From positions 1 to 64,000 of the forward strand of contig CAZLBC010000018.1 of NCBI GenBank assembly GCA_964557575.1: a DNA stretch of 64,000 nucleotides, given 5' to 3'. Made by a program: the position numbers and the translations under genes. Each line of letters begins with the position of its first letter. The first letter of the stretch is position 1. The notes beneath the pieces were generated by a model. It had not been told where the DNA came from and did not search any database. It saw nothing but the letters and a program-made list of their open reading frames with translations. Below, in pieces: positions 1 to 11,100 of this stretch. Source of the DNA: CAZLBC01 sp964557575. Lineage in GTDB: Bacteria; Planctomycetota; Phycisphaerae; SM23-33.

Positions 1-89
1 ATACCAAAGGCGCGGTGACCCGTAACGAAGGCACCAATGTAGAGGTCATTCGGATAACATCACCGCCGATATATCCTGGAAGGTTTCCT

Positions 90-2011
90 TTACCGGGAAG
101 CAAAGATGATGCGTACCGGCCCGGCCGATTTCGCTTTCAGCCAGATAATAACGTCCTCGCCTTTGAGCGTCCGTCGATGACCGACACGGAAATCGGGCCC
201 CTGTTCGATCTCCTTTCCGCTGAGGTTCAGGGTCAGTGCCGGGGGCGACCAGCCCGTGATGACAAAGGCAGGGTTGAACACGGGCGATTCTGCCGTCGCG
301 GCAAGGGTCAATGCGAGCGTGCCGTCCCGGCCGGGCTCTGTTTTTGCCAGTTGGTAAGCCCGCTCGGCACGGTCATATCCCCGTGAAGTGAACCCGCCGG
401 TCCCGGTCGTCATTTCGGGCGGACAGGACCAGCTCCTGGCGACGACGACAAGCTCGTCGATGTCCATCTCGGTCATACCGTAGAGACCGTTCCACCACGA
501 GCGACCGTCCTTTTCATGGACCGGCGGGCGCGAAATCGGGAAACCGAGGAAGCTCGTCGGGCGGTCGGCCGCCTGGGCCGACCGTCCGTCGCATGCGCCC
601 TGGCCGACGGGCCAGTGGTTGCACGAACCGGGCGTCTTCATCAGGCCGCGCGACGGCATCTTGAGATCTTTGACGTAACCCATCCTGTTGCCCGGCTCGA
701 AGATGATCGAGGGCTTGTTCTTTGAACGGAAGTTGTGCCGCTGGATGACCAGGTCTTCGGGGACCTCGCGTTTCGCGGGTTTCTCGACATAGGAAAGCTT
801 TTCCGTCTCGCCCGCGAGATTGGCCACGTGGGCAAAGTCGGCAGAGACGACATCGCCGATCATCCGCCCGGGATCGGCAAGAGGAATTGACTCCTGGAAC
901 TGGTGCGGACCGCCGAGGGTGCCGGTCTTCCATGTCGGTTTGCGGATACAGAACTGGTCGGGATAGATGTAATAGTATTCGTCGACCCAGCAGGCGCGCG
1001 TCGTTTTTTCGTCCTCGCGCCACAGCATGTCACGGGCACAGACCGGCGCGTAACGCCAGTGAACCACGGCCCGGGCGGCGTTGCTTTCAATGATCCGCAC
1101 GTGCGAATAGCGGCAACGGCGATCCTGCATGTGTTCGTAGCAGCCTTCCGTTTTGTTCCAGGCCTCGACGCTCTGGTCGGCCATCCACAAACCGTTCTCC
1201 GAAACCCAGGCGGGCGAATAACGGGTGCCGCGCCAGAAGACCATCCGCACGGGCGACCGGTCAAACCGGACGATGATGTCGGTGTGNNNNNNNNNNNNNN
1301 NNNNNNNNNNNNNNNNNNNNNNNNNNNNNNNNNNNNNNNNNNNNNNNNNNNNNNNNNNNNNNNNNNNNNNNNNNNNNNNNNNNNNNCGCGGTGGATGTTC
1401 GATGGCTTGCGCTTTTCGTTGTTCATCATCGAGACCATGTCGGCGTCCGTGGCCCAATCGACCGCTCCCGTGAGTTCCAGCTTTCCTGTTTCCTTGCCGT
1501 TGACGTAGAGGGCCGCCCCGACGGCCGGGTCGTAAGCCGCGGCGATGTGGGTCCATTCGCGAAGGGGAACGACCATTGGTTCGGAGACGCACTTGTGCCA
1601 CGTGCCGTCGACGGCCAGTTCGAGCGCCGCGTTGCCGCGGGGGCCGACGGCAAAATAGAACCCCTTGTTCTCACCGTCGTGCCTGGCCAGTATCGGCGCC
1701 CAGTTCCAGGGATAAGCCGCCTGGGCGACCCAGGCCTCGACGGTAAAACCGCCGGAGAGCTTCGGGGCGCCGGCCGACGTGCGAACAATCCGGGTGGTGT
1801 ATCCGTCCGGCTTGATGGCGCTGCCGAAGACGCCGTCCATGTGCCGGCAGTTGCCCTCAACCGCGTCGTCGCTGTCGCTGACGCTCTCCTTGACCGTCCC
1901 CTCGCCGGGCGAGTCGAAACTATACCGCAAAACGGGTGCGGCGCCCCGGGCCGCGGAGGCCAGGCAGAGAACGGCTGCCGGTAACATGGTTCTCATGGAT
2001 AACGAATTCAT
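90..2011 (-). CDS. LamG-domain exported protein, interrupted by assembly gap
   Basis: The start at 2011 has an AAGGAG ribosome site about 9 nt upstream and encodes a signal-peptide-like N-terminus (hydrophobic LPAAVLCLASAARG). Residues about 25-205 have the pattern of a LamG/concanavalin-A-like domain (LRYSFDS near the start, FTVEAWV, WTHIAAAYD, ALYVNGKE). The reading frame then enters 100 Ns. It resumes in a different frame after the gap for about 398 residues rich in Trp, Tyr and Cys, ending at the TAA at 90-92. I do not recognise a family in that second half. The two halves are joined because the frame change falls exactly at the N run and both sides are long and open. A carbohydrate-binding or processing role at the cell surface is inference from LamG and neighbours. 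Confidence 0.72.
1287..1386. other. Assembly gap of exactly 100 N
   Basis: One hundred consecutive Ns inside the LamG gene. The flanks do not share sequence, so real bases are probably missing. The frame on the two sides requires the missing length to be 2 modulo 3, which 100 is not, so the N count is a placeholder. Confidence 0.98.
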
Positions 2012-2238
2012 CCGTCAATACTCCTTCAATCGTACGCGCGGGAAACTGCCGGTAAGCTACGGAAAAATCGCGGCACATGCCAGATCAAAATAATTGATCG
2101 AACAGGCCGGTCGCTGCGCCCGAGATCGTGACGTCTGTCTTTACATAATGGTAGTGTATGTTAAAAAGTAACACCGGCAATGGATAGAGAATACATGCCT
2201 ATCGAGATCCTCGCGCCGCCGGAATTGTGAGGCGTGAC

Positions 2239-2454
2239 ATGGCAGAACTGACACAGCAACAGAGAGATGAGTTGTGTGAACAAGTACGTTCCGAATTCCC
2301 GAATGATCGGGTAATGCAGGATATACACTTTGTTCGGCTGTCCCATCACGCCCTTTTGCGCGAACAGCCACCGAAGGAGCGACTTGCTTTCTACCGGGCA
2401 CGGGCCGATACGGCGCTTCGCCGGTCGACACACCCGAGACCGCGCACCCCCTGA
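2239..2454 (+). CDS. Small hypothetical protein (about 71 aa)
   Basis: Short ORF starting MAELTQQQRDEL, with a helix-like, charged, amphipathic composition (SEFPNDRVMQDIHFVRL, then PPKERLAFYRARAD) unlike the arginine/proline-rich shadows common in this GC-rich DNA. The last dozen residues look random (repeated Arg/Pro), so the true C-terminus may be damaged or the gene a fragment. Only a weak GTGAGG precedes the start. No family is recognised. It sits alone between two minus-strand genes. Confidence 0.35.
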   Translation: MAELTQQQRDELCEQVRSEFPNDRVMQDIHFVRLSHHALLREQPPKERLAFYRARADTALRRSTHPRPRTP

Positions 2455-2555
2455 AAACGGCTCGAATCACAACCGGCAGCCTGCCGGCGACAGTCAAAAG
2501 GAGGAGGCTGCCGCCGGGAATATTCAGGATTCTTCAGCGAATCCCCCCGCCACCC

Positions 2556-3839
2556 TCAGGCCTTCTCCCAATCCCGGGCCGGGCGGTCCAGGAGCTTCGC
2601 GGCCTCCGGGTCGCCGATGATCTTTTCGGCGTCCGGGTCCCACTTCAGCTTCCGGCCGACGCGGATCGCGATGTGGCCGAGGTGCAGCGGGGTAAAGAGC
2701 CGGTGCCCGGCCTCGGCGTGGTAGGTGGTCTTCTTCCGCGACTTGATGCAGTCCAGGAAATTGCGCTGCTCCTCCGGGGGGCACGGCCAGAGCTTCGATT
2801 CTTCCTGTTTATACTTCGTGCGGAGGATATCGTCGCTGCTCGCCGTGATCCGCCCCCGCCACTTATCGCACCGGACCCAGCCGTCGGTGCCCTCGAACCG
2901 GATGCCGGTCCCGCCGCTCCGGTACCGTATCTCGACGCCATTGGCGTAGCGGCAGCGCACATCGAACCGGATGGGGACGTCGGTCATCGCGTCCGCGGGG
3001 ATGGTCCCCGTGCCCGCGACCTCCACCGGGCCGGTGGTGTCGACCCCCGCCCCGACCTGGGCGGTGTCAACGAGGTGGGCGCCCCAGTCGGTGATCATGC
3101 CGCCGGAGTAGTCGAAAATCTCCCGCCAGTGCATCGGCCGCGTGCGGGTGGGGGTGTAGGGAACGAACGGCGCGGGGCCGAGCCAGAGGTTCCAGTCCAT
3201 GCCCTCGGGGACGGGGACGGGCTTTTCCTTCGGGAGTTTCTTGCCGTTGGGCAGGGTGACGCTGACGCTCTTGAGTGTCCCCAGCGCCCCGTTGAGGGCC
3301 CACTCGGCCATCTTGTGGTACTTCAATACCGAGCGGTCCTCGATCCCCCACTGGAAGACGACCTCGTGCTTCTCGACCGCGCTGACCAGCCGGCGCCCCT
3401 CGGCGACGGTCAGCGTCGGCTTCTCGGACATCACGTCGTATCCGGCCTCGATGGCGGCCAGCGACAGGGGGACGTGCCAGTGGTCGGGCGTGGATATGCA
3501 CACCGCGTCGATGTCCTTCAGCGCGAGCAGCTCGCGAAAATCGGTAAACGTCCGGCAGTCCTTGTTCTTGTACCGGCCGTCGACCCGCTGCTTGGCCCGC
3601 CGGCGCTGCTGCTGCTGCACGTCGCAGACCGCCGTCACCAGCGCGTCCTTCTGGTGGAGAAAGGTGCCCATGTTGCGGCCGGTGCCCTGGCCGCCCATGC
3701 CGATAAATCCGATCGGGATGCGTTCGGAGGGCGGGTTCTTGCCCGTGACCGCGCCGGGAACCACGAGGGGGACCGCGACCGCGGCGGCCCCGGCCATGAA
3801 GCCGCGCCGGTTGAGCAGGTTCCGTGTATTCTTCGTCAT
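2556..3839 (-). CDS. Gfo/Idh/MocA-family oxidoreductase, Tat-exported
   Basis: About 427 aa. The start at 3839 is chosen because GGGAG precedes it and it gives a twin-arginine leader (LLNRRGFMAGAAAVAVPLVV). A Rossmann NAD(P) domain follows (IGFIGMGGQGTGRNM, then VTAVCDV) with the family markers STPDHWHV and SEKPTLT, where the Lys of EKP is the usual catalytic residue. The C-terminal half has WGAHLVDTAQ, which supplies the conserved His of the substrate domain. Such proteins oxidise or reduce sugars and cyclitols with a tightly bound NAD(P) in the periplasm; the substrate here cannot be told. The neighbouring alpha/alpha-barrel protein and LamG protein suggest carbohydrate catabolism. Confidence 0.88.
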   Translation of the reverse strand: MTKNTRNLLNRRGFMAGAAAVAVPLVVPGAVTGKNPPSERIPIGFIGMGGQGTGRNMGTFLHQKDALVTAVCDVQQQQRRRAKQRVDGRYKNKDCRTFTDFRELLALKDIDAVCISTPDHWHVPLSLAAIEAGYDVMSEKPTLTVAEGRRLVSAVEKHEVVFQWGIEDRSVLKYHKMAEWALNGALGTLKSVSVTLPNGKKLPKEKPVPVPEGMDWNLWLGPAPFVPYTPTRTRPMHWREIFDYSGGMITDWGAHLVDTAQVGAGVDTTGPVEVAGTGTIPADAMTDVPIRFDVRCRYANGVEIRYRSGGTGIRFEGTDGWVRCDKWRGRITASSDDILRTKYKQEESKLWPCPPEEQRNFLDCIKSRKKTTYHAEAGHRLFTPLHLGHIAIRVGRKLKWDPDAEKIIGDPEAAKLLDRPARDWEKA

Positions 3840-4025
3840 GGGGAGTCTCCCTGAATTTTGTGATATGTCTGCATTCGATGCCTGCCGCCGGAGGGCGTGC
3901 TTCCGCAAAAGGGCATGCTTTTATCCTTGATTCATCAGGATATCATAGTAATACAGCACTCCCCTGTATTGTACGGGATGTGCGTTTATTTGTATAAACT
4001 GTACTGCCGAAATACCCGGCTCACC

Positions 4026-5585
4026 TTACTTTTTACGCACGAAAAGCACCGTTCGCTCGCCGGCCTTGACATCGACCCGGAGACCCGCAGCCAGTTGTTT
4101 GCCGGCCAGGTCCCGCTCATCGTCCTCCCCCGCGCGCACCGTGTACCGCCCGCCCGGCTCGACAGTGAACCACTCCGGCATCGTGTTCATGCGGGGCCAG
4201 TCCCGCTCGAAACCCATGTACAGGCGGTGGCGGGGGACGTCGAAGACCAGCGTTCCCTTCCAGTCCTCCTTCGCGGTCACCACGACCGCCAGGCCGTCTT
4301 CGGCCTCCGCGGCGCCGAGTTCCATGCCGATCCGCCAGGGCCGGGCGATGATCCCCCGGGTGTGCATGAGGGCGTGGATCAGCGTCGTCCGGACGCCGTT
4401 GGACTGGAGCTTCATCGTGCCCCAGAGTTTGCATGATTCCAGCGGTTTATCGGCGCGGACCACGTTGGCCGCCATTTCCCGGTCGACCCACGCCAGGCCC
4501 TCGGGGACAGGCAGGCGGTTGAGGATGTACAGGGCGCCCTCGATCGAGTCGGCGTAGCCGTCGATCGACCGTCCCTCCCAGGGATAGTTCCGGTACTGCG
4601 GCTTCGCCAGCGCCCGGAGGGTCGCGACGATCCGCTCCCGGTAGACCGGCTTGTCGACAACCATGTCGTAGCAGAGGTACGTGACGTAGTTGTAGCCCCA
4701 GCCGTCGCTGAGCCGCCCCTTCCCCTTCCCGAGGCGGTCGTACATGATCCCGTCGGCGTTGATGCCGCGGGCGAGGATCTCGTCGAGCATCTTTCGGATC
4801 CGTTTTTTATACCCGTCCGCCTTCGGCCGTCCGCGCTGCGATTCGACGCCGAGCAGGAGCCCGAGGCCGCCGATGATCTCGCAGCCGTGGTCCCGCAGCC
4901 GCCGCGGGACCCATGTCTCGTCGTGGAGGTAGTAGTCGGCGAGGATTTCGGCCTGCCGGATGTAGTGCTCTTTGCCGGTCATGGTGTAGAGGCGGACCAG
5001 CGCCTGTATCTGCTCGCCGTTGACCTCGACGTTCTTCGAAGGAATCGTCCCGAAGGGGGTTTCATATTTTGCGTTCTTCCATATCCCGTCCTGAATCTCC
5101 TTCATCCGGTCGAACCACTCGTCCCGCCCGGTGATCTCCACGATGGCGATCAGGCCGTCCTTGACGTACTCGGAGGCCTGGAACATCATCTGGTCGTAGC
5201 CGGGGTCGGCTTTCTGTTTCTTTTTCAAATCGTAGGGCACGGGAATACCGTCGCGAAGATTACAGAGTTTCCGCTCGGCGTGCAGGACGGCGCGGACCGG
5301 GCCCTCCAGGGCCTCCCGGTCGACGACGTGGGCCGCCCAGACCAGGAAGGGGTAGCAATCGGCGGCCGTGTCGCGGTAATTCCATCGGCCGTCGGCGATG
5401 TACAGCCCGGTCTCCGGGTCTATCCGCTTCAGGGCCGTTTCGTGGAGCCACCGCTTGACCTTCGAGAGCGCGTAGCCGGCGATCTTCGCTGATCGTTGGG
5501 CCTCCGCGACGGCGGCGTCATCGGCCGCGGCGGGGACACACAGCACGGCAGCAAGGATCATCATCAGTAACAGGCGGTATTTCAT
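4026..5585 (-). CDS. Exported alpha/alpha-barrel (GH-like) protein
   Basis: About 519 aa. The start at 5585 (MKYRLLLMM) is preferred over 5609 because GGGAGA lies 6-10 nt upstream. The leader is a Sec signal peptide ending near VPAAADD. The mature part has repeated helix-rich Trp/Tyr/Asp motifs (GRWNYRDTAADCYPFLVWAA, DGIMYDRLG, LSDGWGYNYVTYL) typical of (alpha/alpha)6-barrel glycoside hydrolases and lyases, followed by a beta-rich C-terminal domain. I cannot assign a specific GH or PL family or catalytic residues. It is divergent from the AraC regulator at 5706, which may control it. Confidence 0.7.
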   Translation of the reverse strand: MKYRLLLMMILAAVLCVPAAADDAAVAEAQRSAKIAGYALSKVKRWLHETALKRIDPETGLYIADGRWNYRDTAADCYPFLVWAAHVVDREALEGPVRAVLHAERKLCNLRDGIPVPYDLKKKQKADPGYDQMMFQASEYVKDGLIAIVEITGRDEWFDRMKEIQDGIWKNAKYETPFGTIPSKNVEVNGEQIQALVRLYTMTGKEHYIRQAEILADYYLHDETWVPRRLRDHGCEIIGGLGLLLGVESQRGRPKADGYKKRIRKMLDEILARGINADGIMYDRLGKGKGRLSDGWGYNYVTYLCYDMVVDKPVYRERIVATLRALAKPQYRNYPWEGRSIDGYADSIEGALYILNRLPVPEGLAWVDREMAANVVRADKPLESCKLWGTMKLQSNGVRTTLIHALMHTRGIIARPWRIGMELGAAEAEDGLAVVVTAKEDWKGTLVFDVPRHRLYMGFERDWPRMNTMPEWFTVEPGGRYTVRAGEDDERDLAGKQLAAGLRVDVKAGERTVLFVRKK

Positions 5586-5705
5586 CGTCTTTCTCCCGTT
5601 TTTCATCATAGCGAAATGACTGTTAACTTCACCATTGTGATGGTATACTAACCGCCGTATATTCTTTTTCTACAGGATTTTTGCGGCATTATCTGGATTA
5701 TCGTG

Positions 5706-6524
5706 ATGAAATGCCCCTACGCAACGTTCCGGCCCTCCGCGGCCCCCTCCCCCCGCGTGCCGGTGGGCGCCCGCAGCGTCGGCCGCCACACGGTCCCGCC
5801 GCGGTGGCACGACTTCGTCTTCGAGGTAAACCACGTGGTCTTCCTGTGGGTGATCGGCGGCGAGGGATTCGTGGTCTTCGAGGACCTCCCCCATCGGCTC
5901 ACCGCCGGAGACATCGCGGTCTACATGCCCGGGATGACCCAGCGGATCCATACCGCCGGGACGGCCTGGGAGTACTGCTGGTGGACGATGGACGGACCGC
6001 AGGCGGTCGGCACGGCCCGGGGGTTCGGATTCGACGCCGGCGTCTACCAGGCCGGGTCGCCGCCGCTCGCGACGATCGCGGAACTCGACGCGGTTATCCG
6101 GAAACCGGGCGGAAACAACGAGATCGCGGCCTCGGTCCTGGCATACCGCCTCCTGGCCCGGGCGGCGTCGCTCAGCGCCCCGGCCGGCGGCGAGAAGTAC
6201 GACGAAAAGCTCGTCCGCGCGGCACTGGACGTCATCCACGATTCCTGGCGGGACCCGGCGTTCGGTATCGCGGCGCTCGCGGACGGGCTCGCCATACACC
6301 GGTCGACGCTCTCCCGCCGATTCCGGCGGGTGACCGGGTCGACCCCGGCCGACTACGTGACGGGGCTGCGGATACAGGGGGCCATGGACCTGCTGAAGGA
6401 ATCGCACCTGCCGGTCGCGGAGATCGCCCGCCGGTGCGGGTACGCGGACCCCAACTACTTCTCCCGCATCATGAAAAAGCGCCTCGGCGTCTCTCCCTCC
6501 GGCTTCAGGAAACTGCCGGGGTAG
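5706..6524 (+). CDS. AraC-family transcriptional regulator
   Basis: About 272 aa. The N-terminal 130 residues resemble the AraC cupin sensor (VVFLWVIGGEGFVVFEDLPHRLTAGD, then YMPGMTQRIHTAG). The C-terminal 100 residues hold two helix-turn-helix motifs, IAALADGLAIHRSTLSRRFRR and the strongly conserved second HTH with IARRCGYADPNYFSRIMKKRLG-type spacing ending in PSGFRK. It reads GTG-ATG at 5703-5708; ATG is taken as start and no good ribosome site is visible. It is divergent from the alpha/alpha-barrel gene, so local activation of that gene in response to a sugar is the likely role (inference). Confidence 0.88.
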   Translation: MKCPYATFRPSAAPSPRVPVGARSVGRHTVPPRWHDFVFEVNHVVFLWVIGGEGFVVFEDLPHRLTAGDIAVYMPGMTQRIHTAGTAWEYCWWTMDGPQAVGTARGFGFDAGVYQAGSPPLATIAELDAVIRKPGGNNEIAASVLAYRLLARAASLSAPAGGEKYDEKLVRAALDVIHDSWRDPAFGIAALADGLAIHRSTLSRRFRRVTGSTPADYVTGLRIQGAMDLLKESHLPVAEIARRCGYADPNYFSRIMKKRLGVSPSGFRKLPG

Positions 6525-6658
6525 GGAATATATGAGGAATCCGGCCGCGTGATCAATCGGCGACGGCCGGCGTACCCACTGCCCGACCGTAGACGTAGAC
6601 CGGCGGTTAAAAAGAAGGTAGACTGACAGCCCGTCATCGGTTGATACATTACTTCTCA

Positions 6659-6886
6659 TCTTTTCGGATCATCAGCCTGCACCTCAAGGATCGCAAAAAA
6701 AACAAGGGTCCGAACCTGCCGTTCGGCCGGGGCGATACGCCCATTCCGGCGGCACTCCGGTACATGAAGAAGAAGGCGCTGGCCTTCCCGGCCGACATCG
6801 AGCTGGAATACAAGATCCCCACGGGCTCGGACGCGGTCAAGGAAGTCGCCGCATGCGTGGCGTTCTGCAAGAAGGCCCTGGTCTGA
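6659..6886 (+). pseudogene. C-terminal remnant of sugar-phosphate isomerase/epimerase
   Basis: From about 6659 the plus frame reads like the end of an AP-endonuclease-2/sugar phosphate isomerase TIM barrel: ISLHLKDRKK, GPNLPFGRGDTPI, FPADIELEY and SDAVKEV, ending at a proper stop. Such proteins run 260-320 aa, and only about 75 residues remain. The sequence upstream (6525-6658) has no matching barrel sequence in any frame I read. I take it as a truncated, non-functional relic whose 5' part was lost by deletion. Confidence 0.72.
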
Positions 6887-7023
6887 CCAGACGGCGGCCG
6901 GTGTGGAGGGCGGACGTGCCGGCGGTACAGCGCGCATTCGTCCGGAAGATCGACAGTAACCGTTCACGGAGAAACATACCGCCGGCGCTGCTTATGAGAC
7001 GAAGATCAGTACGTATCAACGGC

Positions 7024-7062
7024 AAAAACCGGGACGGTCCACAGGGGACAGTCCCTGTTTTT
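7024..7062. repeat. REP-like imperfect palindrome
   Basis: A run of A followed by CCGGGACGGTCC, a short ACAG loop, then GGGACAGTCCCTG and a run of T. The outer arms pair at about 11 of 13 positions and an inner GTCC/GGAC stem lies around the loop. The form resembles REP elements mobilised by RAYT (IS200-like) transposases. It lies in a gene-free stretch between two gene remnants. Confidence 0.55.
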
Positions 7063-7123
7063 CGGCTTACCTTTTTATTCATCTGCAGTTGCAATCTCCT
7101 ATCGGTCAGTTTGAGTTCTTTCG

Positions 7124-7987
7124 TTACGCCGGCGGACACGACGGCCCGCACCACGCCGGTACCGCGCCGTCGCCGGTCTGCTCTCCCCGGAGGATCCAGG
7201 CGAGGTTGAACCGCGCGACCTTCGACCCGCCGCTTTCAAAGTGGAGGTAGACCCACCCCGCGCTCGGCGTTTCCGGCCGCCCGGCGTCCAGCGACGAATA
7301 GGCAAAGCCGCCCGCGAAGACCAGGCGCTTGACCGGCCACGTCTTCCCGCCGTCGAAGCTCGCCCAGACCGTCCCGCGCTTGCGCCCGCGCGGGCTGTCG
7401 CAGTTGCTGTAAACCAGGATGTCCCTGCCCGCGACCGGGAGACAAACCAGGCCGCCCATGCAGCCGTAGTCCCTGTCCTGCGGCCCGTCGGGCAAGACCG
7501 CGCAGATCGCGGCATGCTTCCAGGTCGCCCCCCCGTCGTCGCTGCGGGCAACCCAGCGCCGCCGCGGGTTCTTACCTTCCGGGGCCCAGTGGCGGCGGGA
7601 GTTGTAGTAGAGCGTGCCGTCCGAGAGTTCGGCGATCGCCGCCTCGCCGGTACCCTTTTCCGGGAACGGTCCGCTGGTCCGCCAGGTGTTCCCGCCGTCG
7701 TCGCTGTACACGGCGTTCGTGTAGTGCTGCGGCCATTTTGAGCGGTGGTTCTTGCCGGCGTAAAAACGGGACGGGCGTATCAGCCGGCCCGCGTGCGCGC
7801 CGCGGCGCAGGGTAATCCCGTGTTCGTTCATGTGCATCGAGGGCCTGTTGCCCTTTGCATCGGGCACGATTTCCACCGCCACGGGTTTCCAGGTCCTGCC
7901 GTCGTCGCCGCTTTTGTACACCGCCAGGTCCGCCGGCGGGTGGTGCTCCTCGACGAAGGCGACTATCTCGCCGTTGGCCTCGTTGTG
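7124..7987 (-). pseudogene. Sialidase/BNR-repeat protein lacking its 5' end
   Basis: The open frame runs from just after a TAA at 7988-7990 to 7124. It contains four Asp-box motifs of the SxDxGxTW type (SGDDGRTW, SDDGGNTW, SDDGGATW, SFDGGKTW), the hallmark of sialidase-fold six-bladed propellers. The first readable residues (EANGEIVAFVEEHH) match the segment that normally follows a signal peptide, an RIP motif and about 30-60 further residues, all absent here. There is no ATG with a ribosome site near the start; a GTG at 7919-7921 is internal to the fold. I read it as a 5'-truncated relic; expression from an internal start is possible but unlikely to give an active enzyme. Confidence 0.72.
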
Positions 7988-8192
7988 TTATTGTAAAAAG
8001 GCCGAATGCAACCATGACCGGCCCGGGGAATGCGGCCGCATCACACTCATGGCTATTCCGTGAATAATCCATTTGAAAAATAATTCCGACACCTCTATTA
8101 TCTCTTCTTATAGACCTTGCAAACGGGCTGCCGTCGGGATACGCTCTCCGGTCGAAACACGCCGGTACCAGTATAGCAAAAAGGTGCATACC

Positions 8193-11100
8193 ATGACAAA
8201 ACTGTGTGCAGTATCATTCGCGTTGATAATGTTAATCACCGCCGCGACCCCCGCGGGGGACGCGAAACGGATTCTCTCCGAGACCGGTTTTACCGGCGGC
8301 CTGATCGTCCACCTCGGCTGCGGGGACGGTAAACTGACCGCTGCACTGGGAACCGGCGAGGGAAGACTGGTCCACGGGCTCGACGCGAAGAGCGAACACG
8401 TCCGGGCGGCCCGCCGGCATATCCGGGATCGCGGCCTCTGCGGAACGGTGTCGGTCGACCTGCTGGAGGGCGGCAGACTGCCCTACGCGGAAAACCTCGT
8501 CACCCTCCTCGTGGCCGACGACCCGGGAACCATCAACAAAGACGAGATCATGCGGGTCCTGGCGCCCGGCGGCACCGCCGTCATCGGCGGCTCGAAGACC
8601 GTCAAGGCCCGGCCGGACGGGATCGACGACTGGACGCACCCCCTCCACGGTCCCGGCGGCAACCCCGTGGCCGGCGACCGCGTCGTCGGCCCGCCCCGCC
8701 GCCTCGCCTGGAAGGCCGGTCCCCGCTGGGCCCGCAGCCACGGGTGGACGCCGAGCGTGACCGCGATGGTGTCGACCGGGGGACGCTTTTTTTACATCTG
8801 CGACGTGACGCCGGCGGGCATGAACGAGGCCGTCCCGAGCAAGTGGTTTCTCTTCGGCCGGGACGCCTTCAACGGGGTGCTGCTCTGGAAACGGCGCATA
8901 CCGCGGTGGGGCTCGGCGCAATTCAGCGGCACGCCCGACAGCGGGGGCGCGGGCGTCACCGGGCGGTTCACCATGCCGCCCAACGCCGCGAAGCGGCTGG
9001 CGGCCGTGGGCGACACCGTCTACGTGACCCTCGAGCCAGACGCCCCGGTCAGCGCGATCGACGCCGCCACCGGAAAAACCAAACAGGTGTACGAGAACAC
9101 AAAGCGGGCCGACGAACTGGTCGTCGTCGACGGTCGCCTGGTCGTCTCTATCAACCCGCCGGAGAAACCCGCGGACCGGAAACCGCAGAAGCAGGTCTGC
9201 GCCGTGGACGCGAAGACGGGCGCGCTGCTGTGGCGGGAAGGCCCCTTCACCGGCGTCCGCACCACGAAGATCCAGGATCCCTTCGGCCGGCTCGAACTGG
9301 CCGCCGGGAACGGGAAGGTATTTTTCCTGACCGCCGAACACGTGGTATGCCTGGCGCTCGAAACGGGAAAGACGGCCTGGAACATCGACCGTCCGCCCCT
9401 GCCGAAAGCGGCGGTGACCAAGCTGGGGTTTTCCGGGATGTACGAGTACAACCTCACCACGATGCTGTACGCCGACGGGAGCGTCCTCCTGGCCCAGCCG
9501 GAGCCCAACACCCATCACACCTACCACACCATGCCGGGCGGCCTCTACGCCTTCAATGCCGAAAACGGCGAACAGATGTGGAAGCACGGCTACGGCGGGT
9601 GGGGACACCAGACCCAGCCGGACGTGTTCGTGGTCGACGGGACGGTCTGGTCGCACGTGCACGTGGAGACCGCGTACGGGCACTGCTGGGGCGGCGGTCT
9701 GCGGGCGAAAAATCCCGCACAGGTCGATTACCGGATACAGGGTATCGACCTGAAGACGGGGTCCGTCAAGAAGGAACTGCCGACAAAGCTGATCTTCAAC
9801 GTCGGGCACCATCACCGCTGCGCGCGAAACAAGATCACCAGCCGGTTCCTCATGTCCGCCCGGCGCGGCGTGGAGTTCGTCGATCTCTCTTCGGGGGAAA
9901 ACTACCAGCACCACTGGACGCGGAGCGGCTGCCTGGTCGGGTACCTCCCCTGCAACGGCCTTCTCTACGTCACCCCCCACCCCTGCGACTGTTACATCAC
10001 CGCCAAGCTGACCGGTTTCAACGCCCTCGCCCCGGCGGCGGCATCCGACGCGAAGCCGATTCCCGCCGACGCCCGGCTGGTCACGGGGCCCGCGTATGGT
10101 AAAACGACCGGCGGCGATATTCACGCCGCACAAGACGACTGGCCGACCTACCGCCACGACGGCCTGCGCAGCGGGGCGACCGCGTCCGCCGTCGGCGGGA
10201 CGTTGTCGGTGCGATGGAAGTCCCGCGTCGGGAACGCGCCGACCGCACCCGTCGTCGCCGGCGGCAGGGTGTACGCGGCCGCGGCGGACGAACACGTGCT
10301 TTGTGTCTTCGACGCAACCACCGGCGACAGCGCCTGGCAGTTCACCGCCGGGGGGCGGATCGACGCGCCGCCGACAATCCACGAGGGCGCGGCGATATTC
10401 GGTTCCGCCGACGGCCGGGTCTACTGCCTGCGGGCCGCCGACGGCGCGCTCGCGTGGCGTTTCGATGCCGCCCCGCGGCGCCGGCTCGTCGCCGATTGCG
10501 GCCGGCTCGAATCGGCGTGGCCGGTGCCGGGATCCGTCCTGATCCGCGAGGGGAAATGCTACTGCGCGGCGGGCCGCTCGTCGTACCTCGACGGGGGCGT
10601 CCGGTTCTACGTCCTGGATCCGGATACGGGCGCGGTCCTGGAGGAACGAACGATCTGCAGCCGCGATCCGGAGACGGGAAAGATGAAGCCCACGAGCAGC
10701 GCCCGGTCGATGGAGGGCCTGCTGAACGACATCCCCGCGACGGACGGGAAGAACGTGTATATCCGGCAGATGAAGGTGGCGTCGGGCGGGGGCACCGCCG
10801 GCGTCCATCTCTACAGCTCGGGCGGGTACCTCGATTCCTCGTGGTTCAACCGCATTTTCCGGCAGGCCGGCAGGGCCCGGACGAGGGGACTCATGGTCCT
10901 GGGCAGCGAGGCGGCCTACGGCGTAGAGGTCTATCCCGGCCGGGGCCGGGATACGCTCTTCAAGCCGGGCTCACAGAGTTACCGCCTGATGTGCCTGTCC
11001 CTGAAGGCCCGGCCGAACGCGAAGGACAAGCGCCGCAAGCGCCGGGGACCGAAGCCGCTCTGGCAGCAGAAACTCGGCATTCGCGTCACGGCGATGGTGC

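Noticed and set aside
8232..10808. Long open frame (858 codons) on the minus strand under the PQQ gene
   Set aside because: Antisense shadow of a GC-rich gene: no start signal, family or signal peptide, and composition dominated by Arg, Gly, Val and Asp.
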